Source of the DNA: Cryptomeria japonica | Lineage: Eukaryota > Streptophyta > Pinopsida > Cupressales > Cupressaceae | NCBI RefSeq assembly: GCF_030272615.1 | Contig: NC_081405.1 | Location: 313,926,235-313,990,234, forward strand | DNA length: 64,000 nt | Direction of reading: 5' to 3' | Shown here: positions 24,161-36,110 of the stretch, in pieces | Position numbering within the stretch: the first letter of the stretch is position 1 | Layout: each line of letters opens with the position of its first letter | Program-made: the position numbers and the translations under genes | The notes under the pieces: generated by a model | The model's database searches: none | The model's input: the letters and a program-made list of their open reading frames with translations, nothing else | Told to the model about the DNA's origin: nothing

Positions 24161-24279
24161 GCTCTATAGCCCTAGCCGACTTCCCACGAGTCGAAGCCCG
24201 GGCAAAGCCGACACTTGCTGGCCCGTACTATTGCAGTTAATTCTCTCCCACATTGAGCGTGAGAGTGAGTTGTATGGGA

Positions 24280-25012
<733 letters not shown>

Positions 25013-26231
25013 ATCAATGCAAGTAAAAACAATACAAATTTGATTATCAATTTCACCAACTTAAAACTCAATAGGCATATAAGAAATAACACCAAGTAAG
25101 CAATCACCACTTAAAGTATAAACCACATGACACAAGAGGTTATACATGGAAAACCCAAATGGGAAAAACTACGGTGGGAGTTAGTACCCACAAAGATCCA
25201 CTATTTGCAGTATAGAGATTTGATCGGTTAAGGTTTACAACACCCGATTAGGGGCACACCTTGTTAGGAGTGTCTAAGCCCAGTTAAGAGCTATACAATA
25301 AGCCTTGTGAGGACCAACCCTGTTAGGAGCTACCCATGTTATTAGGATTTGCAAACACAAGTTAATGTGTCACCTGGTTAGAGGATTTAATGATCAGACC
25401 TGTTAGGATTCGACTGCACCTTGTTGGGAGTGACCTTGTGAGAGGATTTTCTTGCTGCAATTGTTAGGGAGACAACAAGTTCAAGTGATCTCAATATAAC
25501 ACCATCAATGTTTGATAAAATCCGCTTCAAAACATTACAACATCACAACATCACATATACTTCATCTCAAAACTCCTTTGATCATCGCACTATCAGAAAG
25601 ACGAAATTCGCTAGTGAATCCTTACACATTCAAACTTATACTTATATATGCCTTCATACCTCATCACACATCTTAAAAACATCATTAGGTCGGCTAGAAC
25701 CTTGGAACAATTGCCTAGGATCAATGAATCTAGACAATCTTGCATTGCACACCTTACTTATGTCGGCCACCGACATAACAAATCCAATTTTGTGCCTTTT
25801 TACCGATCTAAGTGATTTTCATCACTACCAGTTGAATGTTCATCAGAATACCTGCTTTGTAACTCAAATCTCGTTCACCCGATTGAATATGCACATACGG
25901 TCATGAACATAACTTCATCTACCGGTCTTCTTTGCTGCTGCAAAACCACATCATCCCATTCTTCATAAATTTCCTGTACCTGTTGTCAGAATATTATTCT
26001 GTCTGTCTTTTATCGGTTGAAGTCCTATTTGCCGGTTTTGATAAAATCCGTCTCTGCTTACCGGTTGAACTGTAGGACTCAGATGACTGTAGAAACATAG
26101 TTGCCATCAATGACAACATACAACTCATCATACAACAATCTAATCTCTTTACAAAACAGACATGTACCGGTTGCATCAAGCAAACAAACAATTACCGGTT
26201 CAAATCAAATGATCAAATGCCAACATTCTCC
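25013..26231 (-). repeat. 3' LTR of the pol-less copia element
   Basis: Begins on the minus strand at 26231 with TGTTGGCATTTG directly after the purine tract, and matches 33046-34189 and 31855-31922. It contains several ACCGGT-type motifs (CCGGTTTTGATAAAATCCG). Its distal end is truncated or diverged near 25013. Confidence 0.87.
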
Positions 26232-26243
26232 CCCTTTGGCATT
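26232..26243 (-). promoter_or_regulatory. Polypurine tract
   Basis: Minus strand CAAAGGGGGAGA lies immediately before TGTTGGCATTTG. The same purine tract type is used by the copia element at 43649. Confidence 0.9.
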
Positions 26244-26542
26244 GATGGCATAGGGAAATTTTGTCAACTAAGTGTGCAATACAAAAATTGACTACATGAC
26301 ATGTACTCCCCCTTAGCAATTGCATGCTTGTTATACAAAAATGAAAGAGACTCCTATTACTCCCCCTTTACATTACATACAAAATTTTGATTGACTCTTT
26401 AACTATTTCTACTCCCACTTTGAGAACAATGCCAAATAAAGAAGTAAAATACATACATTACATCAAAATTTGTCAGCAAAACCGCATGTATATATAGAAA
26501 TAAAAATGTTAAGGTCTTTACAATGCAATTCTCAAGAAAACA

Positions 26543-29500
26543 TCACTGTAATTTAAGATCATTGTCCCATGTTTCTAACAGTGTCTCGGTAATCTCAACA
26601 TGTGTCAAGATCTGTGCTGCAAACTCCTCCATAGCATCAACTGTACTCATCTCAGGAGTAGCCAAAATTGCCTTTGACTCCTTCAATGCTCTCTGAAGAA
26701 TATCTACTTTAGGAAGTAGCTGAATCTGGAGTTCTTTCAGTGATTTGACTCGTTTCACTTGCTCATGTTCATAAAGTTCTAACTAGCGTTGTAGATCAAC
26801 AACCTTTTTACCAAAAGTGATCACTGAGTCCTGTACCGGTATGAAAGTTTCACTTAACTTTTGTATTTCCTTCTCAGTATCGGCTCTCTTCTTTCTCAAG
26901 TCTGCACAAAATAGTGAAAATTGGGAAATATTAGCCAAAATCTTACAGCCGATTTCCAATCCAGTCTTCAACAAGTCTTTATTCACCATTAGGGCTACTT
27001 TGCCTTTATCTATCTCAACCATTAACTGTTCTGCCCTTTTCTTCTTGTAATTCTTTTCAACATAAATGTATGCAACTTCTTCAAGGGTTTTAAGTTGTTC
27101 ACCGACACTAACAACTAATTGTCCAAGTTTGGCAATAGGGGAAGCCAAATGTTCTGTATTAGTCTCTGATAGGAGACTTGACAAAATATCAACAATGGTC
27201 CTTATAGTCTGCTTTTCTTTGCTGTTCCTTCAATCTTTTCTTTTGTGCACGGGATTGCATTACAGTAGCAATCTCCATTAACTCTAAAGAACTCAAATTG
27301 TCCATATTAATAGGACCTTTAATGCTCACGGAGTCATCATCATCAACTGTTTTCTTCAGTTTGGATTCAGGAGGTACCTCAAGAGTTGTTTTTATTTCTT
27401 CCGTTCTCCTCTCCTCTTCCACCTTCTCTGTTTTCTTCTCTTCCTCATCTTTTTCGGTCTCCTCTTCCTTAGTGGTGTCTTTGACCGGTTGCGGATTTTC
27501 AACAGCTACTTACATTGACTGGTGCAGTCTGAGTCTCTGTTGAATGTGCATTCATCGGTTGTTCAGTTGAGCTTTTGTCTGCTTCTTTCTTTTCTCCTTT
27601 GTTCTCAACCTCTTCCTATTGAGTATCACACATCTGTACATCAACTTCAAAAACATCTACATTGTCAGCAGTGTTAGCAACATTATCAACATCATTGGTA
27701 TCATCATCTGTTATATCTACAGGTTCAGTATCAATAGGATCATCTTCCATATACTTGTTGTTCGGTTCAAAGTTTGTGATCTTTACACCTTCAGGAAGTT
27801 CTTCTGAGTTAGGCTTATCAGGAGTAATATCCTCAATTACTTTATCTTTCTCCTCTTCTTCATTGGGAATGAGACCTAAAGCCTTTTTCACCAAAATCTC
27901 AGTCTCCTTTTGAGTTGATTCGGTCTCTCCAACAAGCATTCTTGTTAATCTCTTCTTTGATCTGAACAATGCTTTCGTATTAACCTTTATTTGTTCGATT
28001 TCCTCTTCAGTTGCTTTCGGTTGCAAGTGTTTAAGTGTATAATCAATAAATTCTTTATCTAGGCTAATTGACCCTTGCCACCTAGCATCAATCAAATTAG
28101 ATAAGGAATTTGGAATTTGCCCTTGTAATTCAATGAGGGCTCTACTAAACTTGTTCATTCTGAAGATGACTGCATCTTCAATCTCCCTTCGTTGACTTTT
28201 AGACAAATGAGTAAACAGTATGTTTAAACCTTTGTAAATACCATACTCCTTAATAATTCTAACCATTCTAGTGAAAGAATCTTCAAGTGTCAATATTTTC
28301 GTAGTTGCTTTACCTTTTCGAGCAGTCTTTTGCTTCTTAGCACTTTCCCTTAGTGCTCTCTCGTCTTCTTCTGATTCTGTTTCCTCTATATCTGTCACTG
28401 GTTTGTGAGCTTTCTCCTTCTTTCTTTTTCCGGTTTGGGCAAGCACAACAGGAGGTTCAACAGTTTTACCTTTCCTTCATAATTTTATTTTAGAGGGTTT
28501 CCCTCTTTGGGATTCAATAGGTTTCACCTTAGGTTCTTCTGCTTTCTTCTTCTCAGTTGCTTTGGCTACTTTGATCTTACCAGTGGAGGTATTGATTGGT
28601 ACATTGGAAGTTCCACCTTGTTGAGCCTCATATTTGGCTCTTGCTGCAGCTATCTGTTCTTTTTTGAATCCGACCTGCTCAACAAAGGCCTCTACCTCTT
28701 TCCTTACTTTCTTTGCTATCACTGGTCGTTGTAATTCAGAGTGCACTTTCAGTAGTTTCTCCTTGTAGGTTCCAAACCTCTCAACGGTGGTATCGACCGG
28801 TTGAGTTAACAAATGATCAGCATAAGCAACAAGTAGATCTTTATCTACTTCATAACCCATGGGCATTGCCCATGTGGTCCTGGGAATAACAACTTCCATC
28901 AAGCATGTTTATGTGTCAACCATAAAACAAATAAAATCCTCATACCAATTGACTACCTCTGTCGGTATGCATTCCCTAGCATGCATTTCCTTTTGAAATT
29001 TCTTAAAATATCCCCATGAAATATCATCAAACTTGTTTTTCAACATCCTAATGTTCTTCATCTGCAATAGGGCAGGTGCCCTGGTTATCCATTGTACATC
29101 ACCAATATCGGGGAAAAAGTTTTAGAAATAAAAGAATAAGCCCATGATACACTGTCCAAACTTGAATCTAATCTTCTTGTCCTTCTTGACTGCTTCCAAA
29201 TTTGCCACTAATTGACTCCTTAGAGCTTTAGTCAAGTCATAGTCCACATTTTCCTTAATCATCCGATATGCAGTGTGAATTGTTGTTGTCGGTATACTGT
29301 TCATTCTGCTTGAATAGAAAATTCTATAGCCAATCACCATTGATGCAAATTTAACATCATGATCATTAATATCATTCACAATCATGGTTCTTCTATCCCA
29401 TCTAGATTCAGTTAACTTCTCAACATCATTCTTAGGTACAAACCTAAGCAATATCATTCACAATCATGGTTCTTCTATCCCATCTAGATCTAGTTAACTT

Positions 29501-29975
29501 CTCAACATCATTCTTAGGTACAAACCTAAGCAATGATACTTATCTAGTTGAGCAGAAACCTGTTATAACATGGATTGCTTCCTTAGTTATTTTGTGAGGT
29601 CTGTCCAACCACATGAATTGATCATGAATGCGGCTCAAAAAAAATCTTACCAACTCGTCATCAAAATCATCAATGAAATTGATCGCATGATGAAAACCTT
29701 TATCGGCTACGCTTCTAAACTGTTCTTTCAATCTTCTCTGTTCATTACACATATCTGTATTGCTCATAAATAATTGTAACTCCCAAGTCTTCAAGTTTGC
29801 AGTGATAAAAGGATCTTACATCCTCTACATGGAAAACACCATTCGGTACACTGGATAGGGAATCGACAGGGTCGGTTTCCTCCGACTTGTATGGATGCTG
29901 TTTGAATTCTAGTCTTGCCCGCTCAGTCACATCGAGAAGATGAGGTGTATCCATTTCAAATATGCAAATCACCAA
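26543..29975 (-). pseudogene. Long additional ORF of unknown function in place of pol
   Basis: About 1,130 codons run from ATG 29954 (MDTPHLLDVTERARL) to 26543. The frame shifts early (ORFs 29975-29745, 29794-29540). The middle (29457-27616) is one frame with in-frame stops near 29120, 28910 and 28475, and there is a further shift near 27420. Visible parts: FMWLDRPHKITKEAIHVITG; then VKFASMVIGYRIFYSSRM; then RSQLVANLEAV..KKIRFKFGQCIMGLFFYF; then PRTTWAMPMGYEVD; then a lysine-rich linker (KRKKEK), a helical domain and a very acidic stretch (DDDTNDVDN), ending in coiled-coil-like helices. No catalytic pol motif is present. Its core pattern resembles the unknown genes at 15383-16841 and 52186-58819, suggesting a divergent family; that link is inference. 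Confidence 0.68.
29377..29536 (-). repeat. 82-bp tandem duplication inside the unknown ORF
   Basis: 29377-29458 is repeated at 29459-29536 with minor changes (both contain ATCATGGTTCTTCTATCCCA). 82 is not a multiple of three, so the duplication shifts the reading frame. Confidence 0.92.
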
Positions 29976-30435
29976 GCAAAGAGTAGACTTTCTCAGATAA
30001 ATACCTCTTCTACTTCGGTACTAGGGTTTCCAACCGTAAAAAACTCTCAATACTCGATCACCGATTCAAACTTCACTTCGATCGCCTCAAATTGCTTGTA
30101 AATGGTTTGAATGCTGCTAGCACAAGCTTATCTCTGCTCTGCTCGCTTCACCAAAAGTTCTCAAGACGCAAAGTGACAAATGAAATTCAAAAAGTTCTAT
30201 TTATTTGCACTTTAACTACTGCAATAAGTGCGTTTACCGACAAAACCCTAAAACACTTAAAATATTCTAAAGCATATTACCGGTAGCAAAAACTCAATGA
30301 TATTTATCGGTTATGATCCAAAAATACATCAAAACATCAAAATGCATCAGAATATGCAGATTTAACTTACAGTATATCATCCAGGGGTTCAACTCAAGAT
30401 TTGACAATAAGCTCACCCCAAGTTGTAGAAACAAC

Positions 30436-31730
30436 TTAGTTTGCTGGAGATGGATTCTCCACACTAGGTGAAGAATCTGATTCCTCAGATGTTTTGTCAT
30501 CACTCTTCTTCTTCCAGGTCTTACCTATCTTAGCTCTGGTTTCTTCAATATCAACCTTCTGCTTTCCTTTCCGGTCTGCAGGATGATTCATCAGTTGGTT
30601 CTTTTGTGTTATACAAAACTTGGCAATGTGTCTCGGTTTGTTGTAATAATAACATGCCATTCCAGATGCTCTCCAAGGTCCTGAGTTGCCTCTACCTGTT
30701 CTTCTGCAGTTCATTGCTAATGTCCAAAATTGTTACAGATTGAACAAATTACATTGACTCTCTTTTCCATCTCATAAGGACTAGACCGGTTAACATAGGG
30801 TCTTTGCCAATTTGTGTTCCTCCGATCAGTGAAATTCTTTCTCCAATCCCCAATAGGTCTTGGGTTCATGTGAGGTGTTGTATTGTTTGCTCCATATCTG
30901 CATTCAACTGATCTATGCCCATACATGTTGCATGCATAACAATAACCTTCAAGTCTCCTAGGCACATATCTAGTATTAGGTCTATAACTAGTATTAGCAT
31001 CAGATCTGCTTCAACAAACATTAGCAGTATGTCCTGGTTTATGATAGTTAAAGCAAACAGATTTGTAAGCTTTCTTACCGGTAGGCTTCTGAGCCTTAGG
31101 AGCAGTTTTACCTTCATGCATGTTGCTCTTGGTACCAGAAGGTTCTCCCTTCTCAGATGTATTGTATCCTAACCCAGATGTATCACCTTTCATCCTATGA
31201 GGTTGGATCTATTCATCCAACATAGAGGAGCTCTTGTTGAATTTATCAAGCTTCTCATTGGCCTCAGCAAGTTCCTTTGTAAGATCTTCATTTCTTTTCA
31301 TGAGGGTCTCTCTAAGAGACATTGCCATTTCAATATCTAACTGTAATGCTTCTTTTTCTTCTTTCTCCTCATGCCAATGTTCATACAAAGTTGCATTCTC
31401 TTGCTTGATCTTAAAGATTTCATACTCTTTATCTTGGATATGATCCTCAACCTTTCTTCTAGCTTCAAGTTCCTCACTCATTTAGATTGTAAGTGCTTCC
31501 AACTCTCTTCTCAGGTTAGTCTTCTCACCATTCAACTTCTCCACTTCTTCAACCAGTGCATCAATGTTCACATCATCGGAAGAGCTGTTGTTAGAGATCT
31601 CCAACAATTGTTCGGTCAATTCCTTCCTTTTAACTAGTGATGTCTTATACTTGCCTCTTAGGGTTTCTAGCTCATCCTTGGTTTCAACAAGTTCTCTAGC
31701 CATCTCTCTATAGCTCATTCCTTCACCCAT
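30436..31730 (-). pseudogene. Gag-like ORF: coiled coil plus four zinc knuckles
   Basis: ATG 31730 (MGEGMSYREMARELV) lies 54 bases after the primer site. One frame runs 31730-30717 with three in-frame stops (31482, 31209, ~31011), then a 1-base shift leads to 30436, about 430 codons. Residues ~1-165 are a Lys/Glu/Leu-rich coiled coil. Then come knuckle-like motifs: CFNYHKPGHTANVC (second Cys replaced by Tyr), CYACNMYGHRSVEC (complete), CSICNNFGH... and CYYYNKPRHIAKFC. Zinc knuckles bind RNA in retroelement Gag proteins. The usual copia N-terminal Gag domain, present in the neighbouring element at 35068, is absent, so this is an atypical Gag or an RNA-binding accessory protein. A Ser-rich acidic tail ends it. 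Confidence 0.75.
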
Positions 31731-31783
31731 ATTTGCCTTAGGATTAGAGATCCCTTCCAAGTGGTTAAGCCTTAATGAAGTTA

Positions 31784-31796
31784 GGCTCTGATACCA
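31784..31796 (-). promoter_or_regulatory. Primer-binding site (tRNA-iMet type)
   Basis: Minus strand TGGTATCAGAGCC follows the LTR end (...TTCATCAAT). It fixes the element as minus strand. Confidence 0.93.
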
Positions 31797-31922
31797 ATTG
31801 ATGAACTTATAAGGCACTAAGAGTGGCAGGGGGTAAATCAGTGATAGTATAAACAATACAAATCTGAATATCAATTTCACCAACTTAAAACTCAATAGAC
31901 ATGTATGAAATAACACCAAGTA

Positions 31923-32819
31923 GCCAAGGGTTTTTTCATTGCTAAATTTGAATATGCAGAGGACAGATCAAAAATCTTAGGGATTAATCCTTTCAGTTGG
32001 GAGGACAAATATGTTTTGATGGTTAAATTCTGGTTCTAAGGCTTTAACCCATCTACTGACTCATTTAATGAGATTCCTATTTGGGTTAGGCTCCCTAACC
32101 TTCCCCTTCATCTATGGACGGACTCTCTGCTAGAGGAAGTGGGGGAGGCTTTAGGCGAATTCCTAATGATTGATAAGGAATCTTACCAAATTTATCATTC
32201 TACTTATGCTCGTATTTTGGTTAATATTGATGTCTCTAAAGGGCTTCCAGCTGAGTTAGAGATTGAATCTTCCTTGGGATCTTGGATCCAACCACTCGAC
32301 TTTGAAGGTATCCCCTTTAGATGTCGAAAGTGCTTCCAGACTGGACATGTTGCTGCAGGGTGAAACAGAAAAAAAGAAAAAAAGAAAAAAAGATCTGCTT
32401 CTTGGTGGAAAGGTGCATCCTCTAAACACTATTTTGTTAAAAAGAAAAACTTCTCCCAGGTGGTGGCACAGGTTCCTCAGATTGAGGGTACGCCTCTTGT
32501 TTCTGGTGATGCCTTGCCTCAAGAATGTGTGGATGCCCGCAGAGGCATCCCGAGTGATCGTTTGAAAAATGATGGATCTTCCTCTTCGATGGATGACCCT
32601 CTCGCATCGCAGATTGTTGCTGCTGTCTCTGCCTCTCTAGATGTTGGCTCTGTTCCTCCTGATGAGGGGAGGTCCTCTATTCTGGACCCATCCTCTTGGC
32701 AAAAGGCTGCTGCTAGGGTTGAGGAGGGATGGATTACTGTTAAAAGTAAAAAATCTAAATTGTCCCAGTCCTCTTTTGATATGACCCTTCGATCCCATAA
32801 GGGTAGGTCAAATTCTTGA
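31923..32819 (+). pseudogene. DUF4283/zinc-knuckle ORF1, 5'-truncated
   Basis: A single frame spans the whole interval (about 298 codons) with nonsense codons at 32037 (TAA) and 32361 (TGA). The order is the DUF4283 tail (KGFFIAKFEYAEDRSKIL, IPIWVRLPNLPLHLW, then a Gly/Asp segment), PLDFEGIPFRCRKCFQTGH as a CCHC knuckle whose last Cys is the TGA, a lysine-rich run, and a Ser/Pro-rich tail with WITVKSKKSK. Such proteins bind RNA and chaperone LINE transcripts. The missing start is explained by 5' truncation at insertion. Confidence 0.8.
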
Positions 32820-33045
32820 TCCTTCCTGGTTGGGTTAGGACTGCTGGTCTTTTGCAACCTGTAGGTTTTTGGTGGGGTTTAATGCTGTTCCCCTTCTTTT
32901 GATTGGTTGGGCCAAATCTCTTTTGTGTTCTGTTTCTTTAAGTGGTCTTTCAAGTTGATCTTTCGGTTCGGGTTGCAGGTCCTTCTAAAACCTGTCTTGT
33001 AAAGGGCTTCTGGTCCCTTAAAAACTTGTTTTTCCTTAATAAAAA
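31923..33045 (+). mobile_element. ORF1-only LINE-like retroposon, TSD ACACCAAGTA
   Basis: The 10-bp sequence ACACCAAGTA flanks the insertion (31913-31922, 33046-33055) and the insert ends in AATAAAAAA. Both are signatures of target-primed (LINE-type) insertion on the plus strand. It is 5'-truncated within ORF1. After the ORF comes only a ~220-bp T-rich 3' UTR, with no endonuclease or reverse transcriptase ORF2. Confidence 0.85.
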
Positions 33046-34189
33046 ACACCAAGTATGCAATCACCACACAAAGCATAAACCATATGACACAAGAGTTCAT
33101 ACGTGGAAAACCCAAATGGGAAAAACCACGGTGGGAGTTAGTACCCACAAGATCCACTATCTGCAATATAGAGATCTGACTGGTTAAGGTCTACAACACC
33201 TGGTTAGGGGCACACCCTGTTAGAAGTGTCTAAGCCCAGTTAAGAGCTTTACAAAAAGGCCTATGAGGTCCAGCCTTGTTAGGAGCTACCCAAGTAATTG
33301 AGATTTGCAAACACAAGTTAATGTGTCACCTGGTTAGAGGATTTAATGATCAGAACTGTTAGGATTTGACTGCACCTTGTTAGGAGTGACCTTGTAACAA
33401 GATTTTCTTGCTGCAATTGTTAGGGAGACAACAAATATAAATGATCTCAGTATAACACCTTTTGTGTCTCATAACATCCGCTTCAGAACATTACAACATC
33501 ACAAAGACTTCATCTCTCAACTCCTCTGATCATCACACTATATGAAATACAAAATTCGCTCGTCATATATCACACTATTAAGCTTATGTATTAGATCCTT
33601 TCATACCTCATCACACAATTAAAATCATCATAAGGTCGGCTAGAACCTTGCTACAATTCCATAGGTTCAATGCATGTAGACAATCTTGCATTGCACGCCT
33701 TAGTTATGTCGGCCGCCGACATAACAAATCCAATTCTGTGCCGTTTTATCGATCTGAGTGATTTTCATCACAATCGGTTAAGACTCCATCAACTAATCTG
33801 TTCTGTCAAACAAATCTCGTTCACCTGATCGATTCAGCACATGCGATCACAAACATATCTTCATCTGTTAGTCTTCAATGTTGCTGAAAAACCATATCAT
33901 CTCAATCATCATGATTTTCATGTATCGGTTGTTAGAATGCAACACTGTCTGTCATTTACTGGTTGAAGTCCTAATTACCGGTTCTGATAAAACTATCTTT
34001 GCTTTACTGGTTAAGTCTAGCCGGTTGAATTGTAGGAATTGGATGACTCAAAGAAACATAGTTGCCATCAATGACAACATACAAAATAGTCATCATACAT
34101 AAATCAAATATCTATGCACAAAACACATATACCGATTACACCAAGCAAACACACATTACCAGTTTAGTTCAAATAAACAAATGCCAATA

Positions 34190-35012
34190 GTTCAGGTTGG
34201 TGGTCTGCATTTATTGGAGAGCAAGTTATTGATGATTTTCTTTAGTTTGGTTGTATTCTTCATGTTCTTGGCTGACATGGTGTGTGTAGCGTGTTGTGGA
34301 TGTTTGATGCATAATTCTTGGAGATGTTTCATATTTGAGGTGGTGACTTAGGTCCATGCTATGTCTTAGCTTACATTGTTTTGGTCCGCATGTGATATTG
34401 TAGTGTGTATGGTTATATTTTTTGTAATTAAGTGATATGTGTTGAGCCAACCTTGATGATATTGGTCCAAAGTTGATGTCATGTATAAATTAATGTAATA
34501 TCTTTGTAATTGAGTGTGTTGCAGATGTGTAGAGTGTGCAGATAATGTATTAATCATTCATAAGTAGAGAAAAAGTGTGGAGAAGTGTGAGAGATGTTAT
34601 GTGCTTGACTGGAACTATAACCAGGCATAGAGGATGCTATTTCTCAGTTCATGTTTTTCTGGAAGTGATTTGAATCTATTTATAAGGTAGTGAGCCTTCC
34701 TAGGGTTGTTGCCCTTTTTGTTGTTTTTGAGCAGTGAGCTCTAAGCAGTGTGCGTGAATGCATGTGCATTATCCATTATAATATTTCATATACTTCTAAC
34801 AGGGTATCGTCATATTGTGGGTAGGTTCCCACCGTGTTTTTTCTTTGACTGGGTTTTCCACATCAAAAGTCTTGGTGTTATGTGTGTTCATGTTGTGTTT
34901 TTGATTTATGCTTTCATTGTTAATTATCAGATCTAAGATTAAATTAAGTTCCGATAAAATTTGGTGACAATTGATTCACCCCATCTCTCATTTGTCTACC
35001 TTGTTTTCATCA
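34190..35012 (+). repeat. 5' LTR of the copia element (left part missing)
   Basis: Matches 49611-50465 along its length, including GAGCTCTAAGCAGTGTGCGTG and TTCCCACCGTGTTTTTTC. The first ~500 bases, present in the 3' LTR at 43662-44020 and 45054-45208, are absent here. It ends TTTTCATCA before the primer site. Confidence 0.88.
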
Positions 35013-35014
35013 AT

Positions 35015-35026
35015 TGGTATCAAAGC
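35015..35026 (+). promoter_or_regulatory. Primer-binding site (tRNA-iMet type)
   Basis: TGGTATCAAAGC, the copia variant with one change from TGGTATCAGAGC, lies two bases after the LTR end. Confidence 0.92.
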
Positions 35027-35067
35027 AGGTTCCTCCAGAGAATTTTAACAGCTTGAGGTGATCCAAG

Positions 35068-36110
35068 ATGGTGAATTACAAGGAGAGTTTGAGATTTGAT
35101 GGAACAAATTATTCTCTTTGGAAGAATTGGATGGAGTGTCACTTGAGATGCATCGGCAAAGATTATCGGAAAGTTACTAAAGACAAATATACTATTCCTA
35201 CAAATGGTCCTTCAACTTCGAATGAGATTAAGGAAGCTGAATATAATATCAGGGCGAAGGAAGCATTGTTGAGTGCTTTGACTAATTCAGAAATGACAAA
35301 TATGATGGAATTGCAGGCTACTCATGAGATCTGGAAGAACTTGGAAACCTTATATGAAGGAGACAACTATCAGAAGATTTCTAAATTGTAAAGCCTGAAA
35401 GGAAAGTATGAGATGTTGAGGATGGGCGAAGATGAGAACATTACTTTCTTTATGAAGAAGGTGAATGAACTTGTGTGCAATATCAGATGTGTCGGTGGAA
35501 AGTTGGAAGAATAAGAGATTGTTGTGGAAGTGCTCAAATCCTTACCTGCCTCCTACAAACATAAATTTGTTGCTATTGACTAGAGACATGTTGATTGGTA
35601 AGTTATCAACCTTTGAATTGACTAAATTTTGTGATTCTCTTCCTAAGGTAGAATCTACATTCAAAGCCACTATTTCCAGAAAGGAAAAACAAATATTTGA
35701 TCTGGGTGAAAGTTCTTCAAGTAGGATATCTAGATATGAGAAAGAGATGAAGGAAATTGAAGAAGAAGAGCGAGAGCTCAAGGAGCTTGAAGCACTGATT
35801 GCCAGGATATTGCCTAAGGGAGCCGATAAGTATGAAGGAAAGTTGCCTCTTAAATGTTTTTCATGTAATAAGATAGGACATTTTGCTTTAAGGTGTCTGG
35901 GAAGAGTTCCTAAGAAAACTTACAAGCCTAAATTTCAGAAGAGATGCTATTATGCTACTGATGAAGGTGTGACTAATGATGAATCTGATAAAGGAAATTC
36001 AAGTGATAATGAATGGGTGTTCATTGTTATGAAGGAAGATGATCCAAAACCTATTGATTCTACTAGCTGCATTAATGAGGAAAGAGAATTGGCTACACAA
36101 GTTGAAGAAA
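35068..36110 (+). pseudogene. gag: Copia Gag
   Basis: Starts at ATG 35068 (MVNYKESLRFDGTNYSLWK), 42 bases after the primer site, with the copia Gag N-terminal pattern (FDGTNYSLWK, then EIWKNLETLYEGD). Stops lie at 35389 and ~35512 and the frame shifts near 35575, after which 35586 onward continues the Gag pattern (MLIGKLSTFELTKF). A charged coiled coil follows, then the zinc knuckle CFSCNKIGHFALRC at about 35856-35897. Gag forms the virus-like particle in the cytoplasm and packages RNA. It reads into protease without a boundary. Broken and not functional. Confidence 0.88.

Larger units (their letters stand above)
25013..34189 (-). mobile_element. Pol-less copia-LTR retrotransposon with gag-like ORF and long unknown ORF
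   Basis: On the minus strand the order is 5' LTR (34189-31799, interrupted), primer site, coiled-coil/zinc-knuckle ORF, a ~480-bp gap, a long unknown ORF, purine tract and 3' LTR (26231-25013). LTRs are about 1.27 kb once the retroposon at 31923-33045 is removed. The interior is 5.57 kb. I searched for protease D(S/T)G, integrase HHCC/DDE, reverse transcriptase (Y/F)VDD and RNase H patterns and found none, so the element would need another element's enzymes. LTR ends are TATTG/TGTTG type. A TSD cannot be verified because the left LTR has lost its first ~45 bases. Confidence 0.82.
31799..34189 (-). repeat. 5' LTR of the pol-less copia element, interrupted
   Basis: 31799-31922 and 33046-34189 together match the 25013-26231 LTR. 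A retroposon with a 10-bp TSD separates the two parts. The outer terminus reads TATTGGCATTTG on the minus strand, one change from TGTTGG. The conserved copia stretch GTGGAAAACCCAAATGGG lies near 33106. Confidence 0.88.

Noticed and set aside
27298-27913. Ser/Val-rich plus-strand ORFs
   Set aside because: Antisense shadows of the acidic and lysine-rich parts of the minus-strand copia ORF.
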